Shown here piece after piece: positions 42,217-51,841 of a stretch of DNA of 57,322 bases. Source of the DNA: an uncultured Lachnospiraceae bacterium (GTDB taxonomy: Bacteria; Bacillota; Clostridia; Lachnospirales; Lachnospiraceae); contig CACWJQ010000012.1 of assembly GCA_902761225.1 (NCBI GenBank), positions 1-57,322 of the forward strand. Direction: 5' to 3'. The position numbers and the translations under genes were made by a program. The stretch's first letter is position 1. Every line of letters begins with the position of its first letter. Under the pieces are notes generated by a model. The model was not told the origin of the DNA. It searched no databases and was given only the letters and a program-made list of their open reading frames with translations.

Positions 42217-42957
42217 TCAGAATCCGTAGAGCTCCCGGACTTCTTCGGTATAGCTTCCATCCGCATTCTGCAGTATCAGGGGCTTTTCCACGGTAATGCG
42301 CACATTCGCACCGCGCACGCCTTCGATGAGGACCATGTTCGGTTCTCTGTCGATCATGGGATATACCAATCTCATCCGCTTGGGTTCAAGGTGATGATCG
42401 TGCATGGTACACATTATCTCCGACAGCCTGAAGGGTCTGTGCACCATGTAAAAATGTCCGCCCGGTTTAAGCAGTATCTCCGACTCCCTTATGACATCCT
42501 CAAGGGTACAGAGCATCTCGTGTCTTGCTATCGCCTTCGCATCTCCGGGATTGAGTATCCCGTGATCTCCCTGAAGGTACGGGGGATTGCATGTTATAAC
42601 GTCAAAAGAGGCACGGGGGAATAACCGTCCTGCCTCTTTGATATCTCCTTCCACAATGGAAACCCTGTCCGTAAGATCGTTCATCAGAACGCTTCTTGCC
42701 GCCATTTCGGCACTCTCTGCCTGTATCTCAAGTCCGGTAAGATGGGCTGCACCGGTCTTGGCTGACATGAGTATCGGAAGTATCCCCGTTCCGGTGCCAA
42801 GATCCAGCACCCGGGCGCCATCCGCAGCCTTCGCAAAATAACTCAGAAGCACCGCATCCATTCCGAAGCAGAATCTGCCCGGATCCTGAATTATCTTAAG
42901 TCCCGCTCTCTGGAGATCGTCTATTCTCTCTGATCCTTTAAGACTGACCTGTGCCAT
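42217..42957 (-). CDS. tRNA1(Val) (adenine-N6)-methyltransferase-like protein
   Basis: 246 aa from ATG 42957. The frame remains open for 122 more codons, but that stretch is the out-of-frame image of the repetitive tail of ricT, so it is not taken as coding. Motifs: SERIDDLQ, FGMDAVLLSYFA, motif I VLDLGTGTGILP, and catalytic NPPY in ITCNPPYLQGDHG, as in TrmN6/YabB. It modifies an adenine of tRNA. It overlaps the end of ricT by 20 bp. Confidence 0.9.
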   Translation of the reverse strand: MAQVSLKGSERIDDLQRAGLKIIQDPGRFCFGMDAVLLSYFAKAADGARVLDLGTGTGILPILMSAKTGAAHLTGLEIQAESAEMAARSVLMNDLTDRVSIVEGDIKEAGRLFPRASFDVITCNPPYLQGDHGILNPGDAKAIARHEMLCTLEDVIRESEILLKPGGHFYMVHRPFRLSEIMCTMHDHHLEPKRMRLVYPMIDREPNMVLIEGVRGANVRITVEKPLILQNADGSYTEEVRELYGF

Positions 42958-44245
42958 TTGGTGTACCGGCTCCGCCTTCAGACTCCTTATTCTTAGGTCT
43001 GTTATCACGGTTTCTGTGATGGTGGTTCCTGTGGTTTTTACCCTGCTGTCCCTGTCCGTCCTGCTCGCGGCGTTCCTGGTCCTGAGGATTTCTGTTCTGG
43101 CGCTCGCCGCCCTGATTCCTGCGGTCGCGTCCCTGCTTTTCACCGCCCTGTCCGTTCTGGCGGTCCTGTCTGTCGCCGTCCTGACGTTCCTGTCTGTTCT
43201 GGCGCTCCTGTCTGTTCTTCCTGTCTCCGCGTTCGTTATCCTGTCTGTCTCCGCGGTTTTGCTGCTGACCGGACTGCGTACGTCCTTCCTTACCCTTATC
43301 CTGGCGGCCGTTTTCGCGGGCATTCCTGTCTGCTTCAGCCTTCATCTCGCGAGCTTCATCCTCGAGGAGTGCCAGCATTTCCGGTGAATCCTCTGCTGCG
43401 ATACCGATATGGGATCCGCCGCGCTTTCCCTTCTTTCTCCTGAGAACAGTTATCTCACCGGCGGGATAATCCCTGAGCTCTTTGTCATCTCCTACCTCCA
43501 CCAGCACCTTGGCGATCTGTCTGAGGACATTGATGCCGGATACCTCTCCTCTTGTACCGTCTGAGGTAACGACATAATCTCCGAGTGCAGGCATGGTGGA
43601 ATTGAGCTCCTCATATGCCTCTTCTTCGTACTTAAGGCAGCACATAAGTCTGCCGCACACCCCCGATATCTTGGTGGGGTTGAGGGAAAGGTTCTGCTCC
43701 TTGGCCATCTTGATTGACACTGGAACGAAATCACTTAGAAATTCCGCACAGCACAGGGGTCTTCCGCAGGAACCGAAGCCGCCCAGGCTTCTTGCCTCGT
43801 CTCTTACACCGATCTGTCTGAGCTCGATCCTTGTCCTGAATATTCCCGCAAGATCCTTGACCAGATCCCTGAAATCCACTCTCTGTTCGGCCACGAAGAA
43901 GAATATGATCTTGCTGTTGTCGAATGCGTATTCCACTTCGGTGAGCTTCATATCAAGACCATGCTCGGCTATCTTCTCCTGAGCGATCTTGTATGCATTC
44001 TTCTCCCTTGCGGCATTCTCCTCCACCTGTCTGTCATCGGCTTCGGTGGCCTTTCTCATTATTTTGCGAAGCGGGGCCGGTATCCTTGCTTCATCCACTT
44101 CCTGGATATCGCTGCAGGCCTGGGCATACTCTATACCCTTAACGGTCTCCACGATACAGTGGTCATCCTTTGCGATCTCTATATCACCGGGATCAAAAAA
44201 GTAACTCTTTCCGCCCGCTTTGAACCTTACTGCTATAACCTTCAT
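42938..44245 (-). CDS. ricT: RicT/YaaT-family (PSP1 domain) protein with long disordered tail
   Basis: 435 aa. Residues 1-280 match the PSP1/RicT family: FRTRIELRQIGVRDEARSLGG, in part, with two Cys clusters SCGRPLCC and VCGRLMCC that bind Fe-S in the RicA-RicF-RicT complex (regulator of RNase Y). Residues about 305-435 are an Arg/Gln/Asn/Gly/Asp-rich tail with near-repeats NRQERQ and DRQDRQ, unlike the short Bacillus tail. It probably binds RNA. AGGAG before the ATG. Neighbours follow the Bacillus order. Confidence 0.93.
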   Translation of the reverse strand: MKVIAVRFKAGGKSYFFDPGDIEIAKDDHCIVETVKGIEYAQACSDIQEVDEARIPAPLRKIMRKATEADDRQVEENAAREKNAYKIAQEKIAEHGLDMKLTEVEYAFDNSKIIFFFVAEQRVDFRDLVKDLAGIFRTRIELRQIGVRDEARSLGGFGSCGRPLCCAEFLSDFVPVSIKMAKEQNLSLNPTKISGVCGRLMCCLKYEEEAYEELNSTMPALGDYVVTSDGTRGEVSGINVLRQIAKVLVEVGDDKELRDYPAGEITVLRRKKGKRGGSHIGIAAEDSPEMLALLEDEAREMKAEADRNARENGRQDKGKEGRTQSGQQQNRGDRQDNERGDRKNRQERQNRQERQDGDRQDRQNGQGGEKQGRDRRNQGGERQNRNPQDQERREQDGQGQQGKNHRNHHHRNRDNRPKNKESEGGAGTPNGTGQS

Positions 44246-44276
44246 CTTGTCTCCTGAAAACAGGCCCGCCGGCCCT

Positions 44277-45269
44277 TTATCCGTTCTCCTGGATCACTGC
44301 AAAAAGCAGTTCCATCGCCACCTCAAAGGTAACATTTGCCCTGAGCCTTTCCTTGGCTTTGGTAATGGCACCGAGCACTTCCTCGATACCCTCGTAGCTG
44401 CTGCGTCTTGCAACCTTCCTTATGATCGAAAGATCATCTTTATACACAAGGCTGTCCGTCTCGCCGGTCGCCTTGAAGATAAGCACATCTCTGTACCATA
44501 CGGTGATCATGTCAAGGAACTCACCCGCATCGACCTTGTACTCCGCAAGGCTCCTGACAAGTGCGATCATATCCGCTATGGAATCTTCCCTTGCATTCTT
44601 GACAACGGACTGGGCCGCAGCCTGCATGGCTGAAAAGTCATCGCTTGCCGCCATGTCACGCGCCTTGCCGAGATTGCCCTGTGCAAAGGCAATGGCCACA
44701 TCCGCCCTGTAATCCGGAACCTCCAGTTCCTTCATCAGATAATCCTTAAGTACTTTTTCGGGAACCGGCTTGAGCTCCCAGGTGATGCATCTTGACCTGA
44801 CGGTGGGAAGCATCATGGTTATATTGGAAGCAAGGAGCATTATAACCACATAATCCGGCGCCTCCTCAAGACTTTTGAGCAGCGCATTCTGGGCCTGGGC
44901 AGTCAGCTTATCCGCTTCGCTTACAATGTATATCTTACGGGATGACTGATATGGCTTAAGGGAAATATCATCGCATATCTGCTCCCTTACTTCATTAACG
45001 CTTATGGAATTGGGCTTCTCGTGGATCACATATTTAATGTCGGGATGTGTATGTGCCTCAGCCTGCTTACAGGAATGACACTCGCCGCAGGCATCGCCGT
45101 GGAAATCATCGCACACCAGCATCTGCGCAAAGACAGACGCAATGAATTCCTTGCCGGCTCCCTTTTCACCGGTAAGGATGTATCCGCCGGAAACGCGGTC
45201 ACGTTCGATGGATTCGGTGATCTGCTTTTTGATCAGATCCTGTCCTATTATGTCCTTAAGCTTTGGCAT
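44277..45269 (-). CDS. holB: DNA polymerase III subunit delta'
   Basis: 330 aa. AAA+ clamp-loader subunit: P loop GEKGAGKEF, the zinc knuckle C-x8-C-x2-C-x2-C in DFHGDACGECHSCKQ, IYIVSEADKLTAQAQNALL and SLEEAPDYVV. It loads the sliding clamp. GGAG before the ATG, 13 nt after the yaaR gene stop. Normal length. Confidence 0.95.
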   Translation of the reverse strand: MPKLKDIIGQDLIKKQITESIERDRVSGGYILTGEKGAGKEFIASVFAQMLVCDDFHGDACGECHSCKQAEAHTHPDIKYVIHEKPNSISVNEVREQICDDISLKPYQSSRKIYIVSEADKLTAQAQNALLKSLEEAPDYVVIMLLASNITMMLPTVRSRCITWELKPVPEKVLKDYLMKELEVPDYRADVAIAFAQGNLGKARDMAASDDFSAMQAAAQSVVKNAREDSIADMIALVRSLAEYKVDAGEFLDMITVWYRDVLIFKATGETDSLVYKDDLSIIRKVARRSSYEGIEEVLGAITKAKERLRANVTFEVAMELLFAVIQENG

Positions 45270-45282
45270 TATCTACTCCGTA

Positions 45283-45723
45283 TCAGGTGAAGATATCGAG
45301 AAGAAGTCCCTTTATCTCACCGATCTTGTTCAGTATATCCAGGTTGTCCTTTTCATCGTTCATGAGTTCCTGGGCCAGCTGGTCGAGATTGTCATCCACC
45401 AGCCTTATGATACCGTACACTCTGTGACGACCCTTTCTGTCAAGGAAGTTCTCTCTGGTAAAAGAATGTGAATGTGTCACTATCTCGTTAAGAAAGTCCT
45501 TGACCAGGGACCGGTAGTGGCGCATATCCTTTACATCCCTGCGCTTTGCCAGCTTCTTTCCTTCGGAATCGATCTGCTCCATGAGCGCATTCAGCTTACC
45601 TGCAAGCTCGGATTCCTCGATGTTGCTGGCAAGCATGAACTTAAAGCTGCCGTCGGATTCCTGAACGTGCTGGGGTGCCTGAGTCTGCGCTGTTTGATTG
45701 ACCTGATTGACTCTTATGTCCAT
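45283..45723 (-). CDS. YaaR-family (DUF327) protein
   Basis: 146 aa helical protein matching DUF327 (YaaR): N-terminal [15 protein letters not shown], then [16 protein letters not shown] and [17 protein letters not shown]. Function unknown; it holds the same place in Bacillus, between the nucleotide-kinase gene and holB. AGAGGG upstream. Confidence 0.85.
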   Translation of the reverse strand: MDIRVNQVNQTAQTQAPQHVQESDGSFKFMLASNIEESELAGKLNALMEQIDSEGKKLAKRRDVKDMRHYRSLVKDFLNEIVTHSHSFTRENFLDRKGRHRVYGIIRLVDDNLDQLAQELMNDEKDNLDILNKIGEIKGLLLDIFT

Positions 45724-45756
45724 ATGGTCCCTCTGCAGATCGGTTAAGCCATATGC

Positions 45757-46347
45757 TTAACAGTTCCTTATAAATTCCGCCACTTCACTGATGCATCTGT
45801 CAAGATCTTCATTGTTCATGAAGATGTTATCAACGCCTGCTGCCTGCAGCTTGTCATCATCAAAATCCTCGGAATCGGTGATGAACCTGCGGCACATTTC
45901 CTTATATCTGGGAACAGGCTGTTTCTTTTCGCGCCTCATTGCGCGCTCGAGCCTGATACCGTCATCCGTCTCTATCATTATGGGGCAGGTATTCTCCGTT
46001 CCGAAGTAATCCCTGAGCTTCATGTATGCGGGGATGGTACCGGCCGCCGCGATAACATTTTTGCCGTCAGGAGAAAAGGTACCGTCGTCCACGGTAAAGT
46101 ATCTCCAGAGTCCGTACACCGTATCATAGGATCTGTCCTCTATGACCCTGCCGGATTCCTTCAGCCTGTTAAAGCCCTCTTCGTCGGTAAAATGATACTC
46201 CCTGCCTTCCTCCTCACCTGCTCTCTTAGGGCGTGTGGTGTATGACACAAGAGGAACGAGCTCAAGTGACGTGTCCGCAAGAAGCTTCTTATAGATTGTG
46301 TCCTTGCCGCTGCAGCTCTTGCCCAGCAGGCATATTATCTTAGCCAT
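45757..46347 (-). CDS. guanylate kinase-like protein
   Basis: 196 aa. P loop LLGKSCSGKDTI, TTRPKRAGEEEGREYHF (GMP-binding), DDGIRLERAMRREKKQ lid region. It would phosphorylate GMP to GDP or a related nucleotide. In Bacillus the matching locus carries thymidylate kinase; here the sequence is clearly of the GMP-kinase fold. Start overlaps the decarboxylase stop by 8 bp. It may be a second, diverged copy, since genomes normally have gmk elsewhere. Confidence 0.8.
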   Translation of the reverse strand: MAKIICLLGKSCSGKDTIYKKLLADTSLELVPLVSYTTRPKRAGEEEGREYHFTDEEGFNRLKESGRVIEDRSYDTVYGLWRYFTVDDGTFSPDGKNVIAAAGTIPAYMKLRDYFGTENTCPIMIETDDGIRLERAMRREKKQPVPRYKEMCRRFITDSEDFDDDKLQAAGVDNIFMNNEDLDRCISEVAEFIRNC

Positions 46348-47755
46348 TTTTCACAACGGAGATACAACCGTCTCCGATCCCTTTTACATTAAATCCCTCG
46401 GAAATACACTTCAGGATATACTCTGTATGTTCCTTTTCGATCCGCTCTCCGGGTGCAAGTACCGGTGTTCCGGGAGGATAGATGAATACCATTCCCGTGC
46501 ATATCCTGCCCTCGGATGCGGAAAGCGGTATCTCCTCACTCTCTGAGTCTGCCGCTTTTGAGGGAAGCATCACCCGCTGCGGGTGCCTTGAAAGCCCGGT
46601 TCCCAAAGGAGCCTTTTCTGCCTTCTCGCAGATCTCCGGATCAAGATCCAGCTGTGTAAGCGCATCTGCTACTCTCTCGAATCCCTCTTTGTCATCACAT
46701 ACCGTAAACATGGCAAGTATGTATCCGGGACAGGTCATCTCGGTCTCTATACCGTACTTTTCCCTAAGGAGCTGCGCAAGCCGTACTCCGCTTATCCCAA
46801 GAGCATCCGTACATATGAGAAGCTTTCCGTAGTCTGCTCTCCCGGACCGGAGTTCTTCCGCAAAAGGCCTAAAGATTAGTTTATCACATACTTCAAGGCG
46901 TTTTAACAGTTTTTCGAAATTATCCTTAAATGCAGGAACAAGGTCCCTGTTATCTGCCATGTATCTGATGCATCCGTCGATCATGGACATCAGAGGATAT
47001 GAGGGGGAACTGGACTGGTATACGGATAAAAATCTTCTGAGCTTTTTCCTGTCAACGAGTCCGCCCTTTACCGAAAGGATGGCAGTCTGGGTAGGTGCGG
47101 GAAGGGTCTTGTGAACCGACTGCACCGCAATGTCCGCCCCCCGCCTTATGGCATCGGAGGGGTTTCCTTCATCAAACGAAAGGTGTGCTCCGTGAGCCTC
47201 GTCAACGATAAGGGGTATGCCCCTTTCATGGACGATATCCGCTATCGCAGCTATATCCGCAAGTCTTCCCTCGTATGTGGGAGATACTATGAAAACAGCC
47301 TGTACACCCGGATTTTCATCAAGAGCTTTCCTTACCTCTTCAGGCCTTACCGCCTCAACGATGCAGGGAGTTTCCATAACCTCCGGAAAGATATAAACCG
47401 GATCCAGCTCCCTGAGATATACGGCATTATAAGCGGACTTGTGGGAATTCCTGACCATCACGATCCTGCCGCCCTTGTCGGTGCATGCGCTTATCGCGGC
47501 AAGGATACCGGCCGTACTTCCGTTGATCAGAAAAAATGATTCGTCGGCACCAAGCTGCAGGGCGGCGAATCGTTCCGCCTCCAGTATGATACCGGACGGA
47601 TCATGAAGATCGTCTGCTCCTTCAACCTCGGTAAGATCGATCTTAGCAATATCCCCGGGGATATGGTCAAAGGCATGTCTCTTATGTCCCGGCATGTGGC
47701 AGGGATAGAGACCCTTACCGGAATAATCCTTAAGTTCATCAAGCAATGATGTCAC
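46340..47755 (-). CDS. Orn/Lys/Arg decarboxylase family protein (YaaO-like)
   Basis: 471 aa, fold-type I PLP enzyme. YPCHMPGHKRHAF at the N-terminus, DEAHGAHLSFDEG, PLP Lys in QSVHKTLPAPTQTA and GVRLAQLLREKYGIETE. Probably a lysine or arginine decarboxylase making polyamines; the exact amino acid is not visible. It starts within the end of sufU (ATGA), so it is joined to the suf operon. Confidence 0.9.
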   Translation of the reverse strand: MTSLLDELKDYSGKGLYPCHMPGHKRHAFDHIPGDIAKIDLTEVEGADDLHDPSGIILEAERFAALQLGADESFFLINGSTAGILAAISACTDKGGRIVMVRNSHKSAYNAVYLRELDPVYIFPEVMETPCIVEAVRPEEVRKALDENPGVQAVFIVSPTYEGRLADIAAIADIVHERGIPLIVDEAHGAHLSFDEGNPSDAIRRGADIAVQSVHKTLPAPTQTAILSVKGGLVDRKKLRRFLSVYQSSSPSYPLMSMIDGCIRYMADNRDLVPAFKDNFEKLLKRLEVCDKLIFRPFAEELRSGRADYGKLLICTDALGISGVRLAQLLREKYGIETEMTCPGYILAMFTVCDDKEGFERVADALTQLDLDPEICEKAEKAPLGTGLSRHPQRVMLPSKAADSESEEIPLSASEGRICTGMVFIYPPGTPVLAPGERIEKEHTEYILKCISEGFNVKGIGDGCISVVKNG

Positions 47756-48183
47756 TTATCCATCCCCTTAATGATCTCATCTATGGTATGCCATCCGAGA
47801 ACGGCACACTTAACTCTGGCGGGCATATGGGAGATATCGGAAAGAGCTCCCGCTTCCCCGAGTTCATCTATCTCATCGGGAGTGGCCTCACCCTTTATCA
47901 TCTTAATAAAATTCTCCGCAAGATGTCTGGCTTCCGTGACATTCTTTCCCATGATCATATCGATCATTATATCTGCAGATGCCTGGGAAATGGCGCACCC
48001 GTCCCCTATAAAGGATGCGTCGGAAATGATACCGTCCTTTACTTTGAGCTGAACGGTTATCTCATCTCCGCATGAGGGATTTACTCCCTCCATCTCGATA
48101 TCCGGATCCTCGATCGGATGCTTGTGAAGAGGGTGCATATTATGGTCTGTTACCACTTCATTGTAAAAAGTTTTAAAATCCAT
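47752..48183 (-). CDS. sufU: SufU-type Fe-S/zinc scaffold and sulfur acceptor
   Basis: 143 aa from the ATG at 48183 inside the end of sufS; the frame extends to 48258 without support. NifU-N fold with Cys in NPSCGDEITV, GDGCAISQAS and RVKCAVLGW, plus the SufU-type insertion. It accepts persulfide from SufS. Overlaps the decarboxylase start by 4 bp. Confidence 0.93.
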   Translation of the reverse strand: MDFKTFYNEVVTDHNMHPLHKHPIEDPDIEMEGVNPSCGDEITVQLKVKDGIISDASFIGDGCAISQASADIMIDMIMGKNVTEARHLAENFIKMIKGEATPDEIDELGEAGALSDISHMPARVKCAVLGWHTIDEIIKGMDK

Positions 48184-49408
48184 ACCCAAGAAGTCCTCTG
48201 ACTTTTGATAATTCTTCGAGGAATCTGTCCACTTCCTCTTCGGTGTTGTAGAATGCAAAACTTGCCCGGCATGTTGACTTCACGCCCAGGAAATCCATGA
48301 GAGGCTGTGCGCAGTGATGTCCCGCTCTTACGCATACTCCGGCTCTTCCGAGTATATCGGCAACATCATGAGGATGCACATCCTCAACACAGAACGTGAC
48401 GATGCCCTTGTGATCGAATGCATCCCGGGATCCGATGATGCGGATCTTATTCATGGCCTTAATGCCATCTATGGCTCTTTTTGTAAGGATCTCCTCCTGA
48501 GCTTCTATTATATCCCATCCGACTTCATTAATAAAACCGATGGCTGCGGCAAGCCCCACCGCTCCGCCTACGTTGACCGTACCGGCTTCGAACTTATGAG
48601 GAACCTCGGCATAGGTAACCCTGTCCCAGTGCACGGTCTGTATCATCTCACCGCCGTACATAAAGGGCTTCATTTTTTCAAGATGCTCGCTCTTACCGTA
48701 GAGCACTCCGATGCCCATGGGTCCGAACATCTTATGTCCCGAAAAAGAAAGGAAATCGCAGTCAAGATCCCTTACATCCACCTTCATATGGGGAACGCTC
48801 TGGGCTCCGTCCACGGAGATCAGCGCTCCGCAGGAATGAACCTTCCCGGTGATATGCTTTATATCGTTGACTCTTCCAAGAACATTTGACACCTGTGTCA
48901 GTGCCACTATCTTAGTCTTTTCAGACAGGCATTTATCAAGAGCTTCGTCTGAGATATATCCCGTTTCATCCGGCTCCAGCTTAACAAGGCGCGCCTTCTT
49001 TTTATCAGCCATATATTTCCAGGGCAGGAAATCCGAATGATGTTCCATCACGGATACGACTATCTCATCACCCTCGGAGATATTGTCCTCGCACCATGAA
49101 TATGCAAGAAGATTGAGAGCTTCCGATGCATTCCTCACGAAGATGATATTCTCCGGTGCCCCGGCATTTATAAAGGCTGCGACCCCGGCTCTTGCATTCT
49201 CATAGGCTTCCGTTGCTCTCTCGCTTAAGTCATATACTCCTCGAAAAGGGTTGGCATTGTCCTTCTCATAATAATCCCTGACTGCATCCAGCACTCCCAG
49301 GGGCTTCTGGGTGGTAGCCGCATTATCAAGATATGCCAGGTCCTGTGTAAGCAAGGGAAATTGCTTCCTGTATTCTTTTACTTTTTCCCTGATCTGTGTG
49401 TCAGTCAT
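48173..49408 (-). CDS. sufS: cysteine desulfurase
   Basis: 411 aa from the ATG at 49408, overlapping sufD by 8 bp (the frame reads from 49426). PLP enzyme: NAATTQKP, MEHHSDFLPW, PLP Lys in SFSGHKMFGPMG, RAGHHCAQP, and the catalytic Cys region STCRASFAFYNT. It removes sulfur from cysteine for SUF cluster assembly. Confidence 0.96.
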   Translation of the reverse strand: MTDTQIREKVKEYRKQFPLLTQDLAYLDNAATTQKPLGVLDAVRDYYEKDNANPFRGVYDLSERATEAYENARAGVAAFINAGAPENIIFVRNASEALNLLAYSWCEDNISEGDEIVVSVMEHHSDFLPWKYMADKKKARLVKLEPDETGYISDEALDKCLSEKTKIVALTQVSNVLGRVNDIKHITGKVHSCGALISVDGAQSVPHMKVDVRDLDCDFLSFSGHKMFGPMGIGVLYGKSEHLEKMKPFMYGGEMIQTVHWDRVTYAEVPHKFEAGTVNVGGAVGLAAAIGFINEVGWDIIEAQEEILTKRAIDGIKAMNKIRIIGSRDAFDHKGIVTFCVEDVHPHDVADILGRAGVCVRAGHHCAQPLMDFLGVKSTCRASFAFYNTEEEVDRFLEELSKVRGLLGYGF

Positions 49409-50432
49409 CTTCTCTGCTTTCATCAATGATATTCATTACATACTCAAGTGCCCCAGGGTCTGCGATATGGGAAACCGCAGCTTCAAGCGATGCTCTTTCG
49501 AGTATCTTAAGTGCCTTATCCCTGTCTATGCCTCTGCTCATCATATAGAAGAGCATATCCTCTGCGGGCTTTCCGATGGAAGCACCGTGGCTTCCGGCAA
49601 CATTCTCCTCGGTACAGAGGATGAGGGGCACGGTCTTATTGATCACGGTATCGTCAAGTATCAGTACGCTTTCATTCTCCGCGCCGTCCGCACCTGCACA
49701 TCCCTTTACAAAGTCGATGGTTCCTCTGAAGGTCTTCTGCGCCTTCTTTGAAAGAGCTCCGCTTATATTTATCTCTGACTTTGAACGGGGAGCAAAATGC
49801 TTCATGACATAATTCATGTCGAGGGTCTCACCGTCCGTTCTTATAAGTCCGATCCTGCATCCCGCATAGGAATCCTCGCCTGTAAGCCCGGACCTGTAGC
49901 CCGCATTTATATTGCTTCCGCCTTTGAATATCTGTACAAGATTGACCTGCGCTTTATCGGATATAACGGTTCCGATATCATTTATAAACTCAAGTCCCTT
50001 ACCGGGTCTTATGACCTGTGTGAGATTGACCACGGAATCCTTCTCCGCTTTTATAAGAACCTGAAGGATCCCGGCAGCCTTTATATCCTCATCCGAAGTG
50101 ATATCCATAAGGATGTTAAGAGTCTTACCCTCTCCGGCTTCGAAGCATAGCACCTCGGCAGCGTCTTCCCTGTAATCCTTCTTTATGAGAGTCAGTTCTC
50201 CTGTGCGGGCATCTGCCTTCACAGGGCTTATTCCGCTTTTTGCAAGATATGCGGAAAGTTCCTCACCGCAGCCCGTTTCCATCTTCCATTCTTCTGCATC
50301 TGCCACGGGGGCTGTTCCTTCGGTTTTGCCCCGGGGCATGGATGCGGGAAGTTCTACATATGTTTCGTTTACCTTAAGCCTGTTCCATGTAGGAGGAACG
50401 AGGCTGTTTATCATTATCCTGTCAGCCATCAT
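49401..50432 (-). CDS. sufD: SufD-family Fe-S assembly protein
   Basis: 343 aa, beta-helix protein: VNLTQVIRPG, SYAGCRIGLIRTDGETLDM, KTFRGTIDFVKGCAG, EENVAGSHGASIGKPAEDML, and MLFYMMSRGIDRDKALKIL at the end, shared with SufB. It forms the SufBC2D complex. Slightly shorter than the E. coli protein (about 420). ATGA overlap with sufB. Confidence 0.94.
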   Translation of the reverse strand: MMADRIMINSLVPPTWNRLKVNETYVELPASMPRGKTEGTAPVADAEEWKMETGCGEELSAYLAKSGISPVKADARTGELTLIKKDYREDAAEVLCFEAGEGKTLNILMDITSDEDIKAAGILQVLIKAEKDSVVNLTQVIRPGKGLEFINDIGTVISDKAQVNLVQIFKGGSNINAGYRSGLTGEDSYAGCRIGLIRTDGETLDMNYVMKHFAPRSKSEINISGALSKKAQKTFRGTIDFVKGCAGADGAENESVLILDDTVINKTVPLILCTEENVAGSHGASIGKPAEDMLFYMMSRGIDRDKALKILERASLEAAVSHIADPGALEYVMNIIDESREDD

Positions 50433-51838
50433 CCTATGCTCCCCTTCATCTCAAGTCTTATCAGGTTGTTCATCTCTGCGGCATATTCCATGGGAAGTTC
50501 CCTGGAGACATTATCAGCAAAGCCGCTTACTATAAGGGCTCTCGCATCCTCTTCGGTCATCCCCCTGCTCATCAGGTAAAATACCGCATCGTCGGGAATG
50601 CTTCCTATGGAAGCTTCGTGTCCGATATCTGCATCATCGGTGCGGATATCCATTACGGGAATGGTATCCGAACGTGAGATGTTATCAACCATCAGGGATT
50701 CACAACTTACAACGGACTTGGCACCCTTTGCACCGGGCATTACCTGAACCGATGTCCTGGTAGTGCTTACTCCGCCGCTCTTTGCTATGGACTTGGTATT
50801 TACAACCGAGGAAGTATTTTTACCGACGTGCATGACCTTCATTCCGGTATCGAGGTTCTGTCCCTCTCCCGCAAATGTTATGCCGGTATACTCCATGGTT
50901 GAATTATCGCCCTTCAGTATGGTTGAAGGATACAGGTAAGAAGTATGGGATCCGAAGGAACCGGAGACCCACTCCATCCTTGCGTTTTCTTCGACGATAG
51001 CCCTCTTTGAATTGAGGTTGTACATGTTCTTGGACCAGTTCTCAATGGTGGAGTATCTGAGCCTTGCGTTCTTCGACACAAAGAGCTCAACGCAGCCCGA
51101 ATGAAGGTTTGCCACGTTATACTTGGGGGCAGAACATCCTTCGATGAAATGGAGATCTGCGCCTTCATCCACGATTATGAGGGTGTGCTCAAACTGTCCG
51201 GCACCCTTTGCATTCAGTCTGAAATATGACTGGAGAGGAATGGATACCTTGACTCCCTTGGGAACATACACAAATGATCCTCCGGACCATACGGCTCCGT
51301 GAAGAGCATTGAACTTGTGGTCTGTGGGAACAAGGAGCTTCATGAAATGCTCCCTTACCATATCGCTGTACTCACCCTTGAGTGCACTTTCGAAATCGGT
51401 ATATACGACTCCCTGTTCCTCAACCTCTTTCATTACATTATGGTAGACGAGCTCGGAATCATACTGTGCGCCGACTCCCGCTAATGACGCACGCTCTGCC
51501 TGGGGAATGCCCAGACGCTCAAAGGTATTCTTGATATCTTCGGGAACATCGTCCCATGAAGTCTGCATCCTGGTATTGGGCCTTACATATGTGGAGATAT
51601 GGTCCATATCAAGACCGTCTATTCCCGGGCCCCACTGCGGAACCTTCAGTTCCTTATAGATCTTCAGGCAGTTTAGTCTGAACTCTCTCATCCAGTCGGG
51701 ATCGTCCTTTTCTTCGGAGATCCTGCGGATGATATCCTCGTTCAGACCCTCTTCAAGCCTGGTCGCATTATCTTCTTTATCTATTACGTCGTAGACACTG
51801 CGGTTTATGTCATCGACGATGGTCTTTTCTTCACTCAT
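50429..51838 (-). CDS. sufB: Fe-S cluster assembly protein SufB
   Basis: 469 aa, the usual SufB length. GVVYTDFESALKGEYSDMVRE, in part; LNAKGAGQFEHTLIIVDEGA; SAPKYNVANLHSGCVELFV; EWVSGSFGSHTSYLYPS; then the C-terminal MSRGMTEEDARALIVSGF. AAGG before the ATG. It builds the cluster together with SufC and SufD. Confidence 0.96.
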   Translation of the reverse strand: MSEEKTIVDDINRSVYDVIDKEDNATRLEEGLNEDIIRRISEEKDDPDWMREFRLNCLKIYKELKVPQWGPGIDGLDMDHISTYVRPNTRMQTSWDDVPEDIKNTFERLGIPQAERASLAGVGAQYDSELVYHNVMKEVEEQGVVYTDFESALKGEYSDMVREHFMKLLVPTDHKFNALHGAVWSGGSFVYVPKGVKVSIPLQSYFRLNAKGAGQFEHTLIIVDEGADLHFIEGCSAPKYNVANLHSGCVELFVSKNARLRYSTIENWSKNMYNLNSKRAIVEENARMEWVSGSFGSHTSYLYPSTILKGDNSTMEYTGITFAGEGQNLDTGMKVMHVGKNTSSVVNTKSIAKSGGVSTTRTSVQVMPGAKGAKSVVSCESLMVDNISRSDTIPVMDIRTDDADIGHEASIGSIPDDAVFYLMSRGMTEEDARALIVSGFADNVSRELPMEYAAEMNNLIRLEMKGSIG

Positions 51839-51841
51839 ATA

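Noticed and set aside
42958-43323. N-terminal extension of the TrmN6-like frame, 122 codons
   Set aside because: It is the out-of-frame image of the repetitive RicT tail; homology starts at the ATG at 42957.
43016-43387. Hydrophobic plus-strand frame opposite the RicT tail
   Set aside because: Leu/Val-rich repeats result from reading the Arg/Gln/Asp codon repeats backwards.
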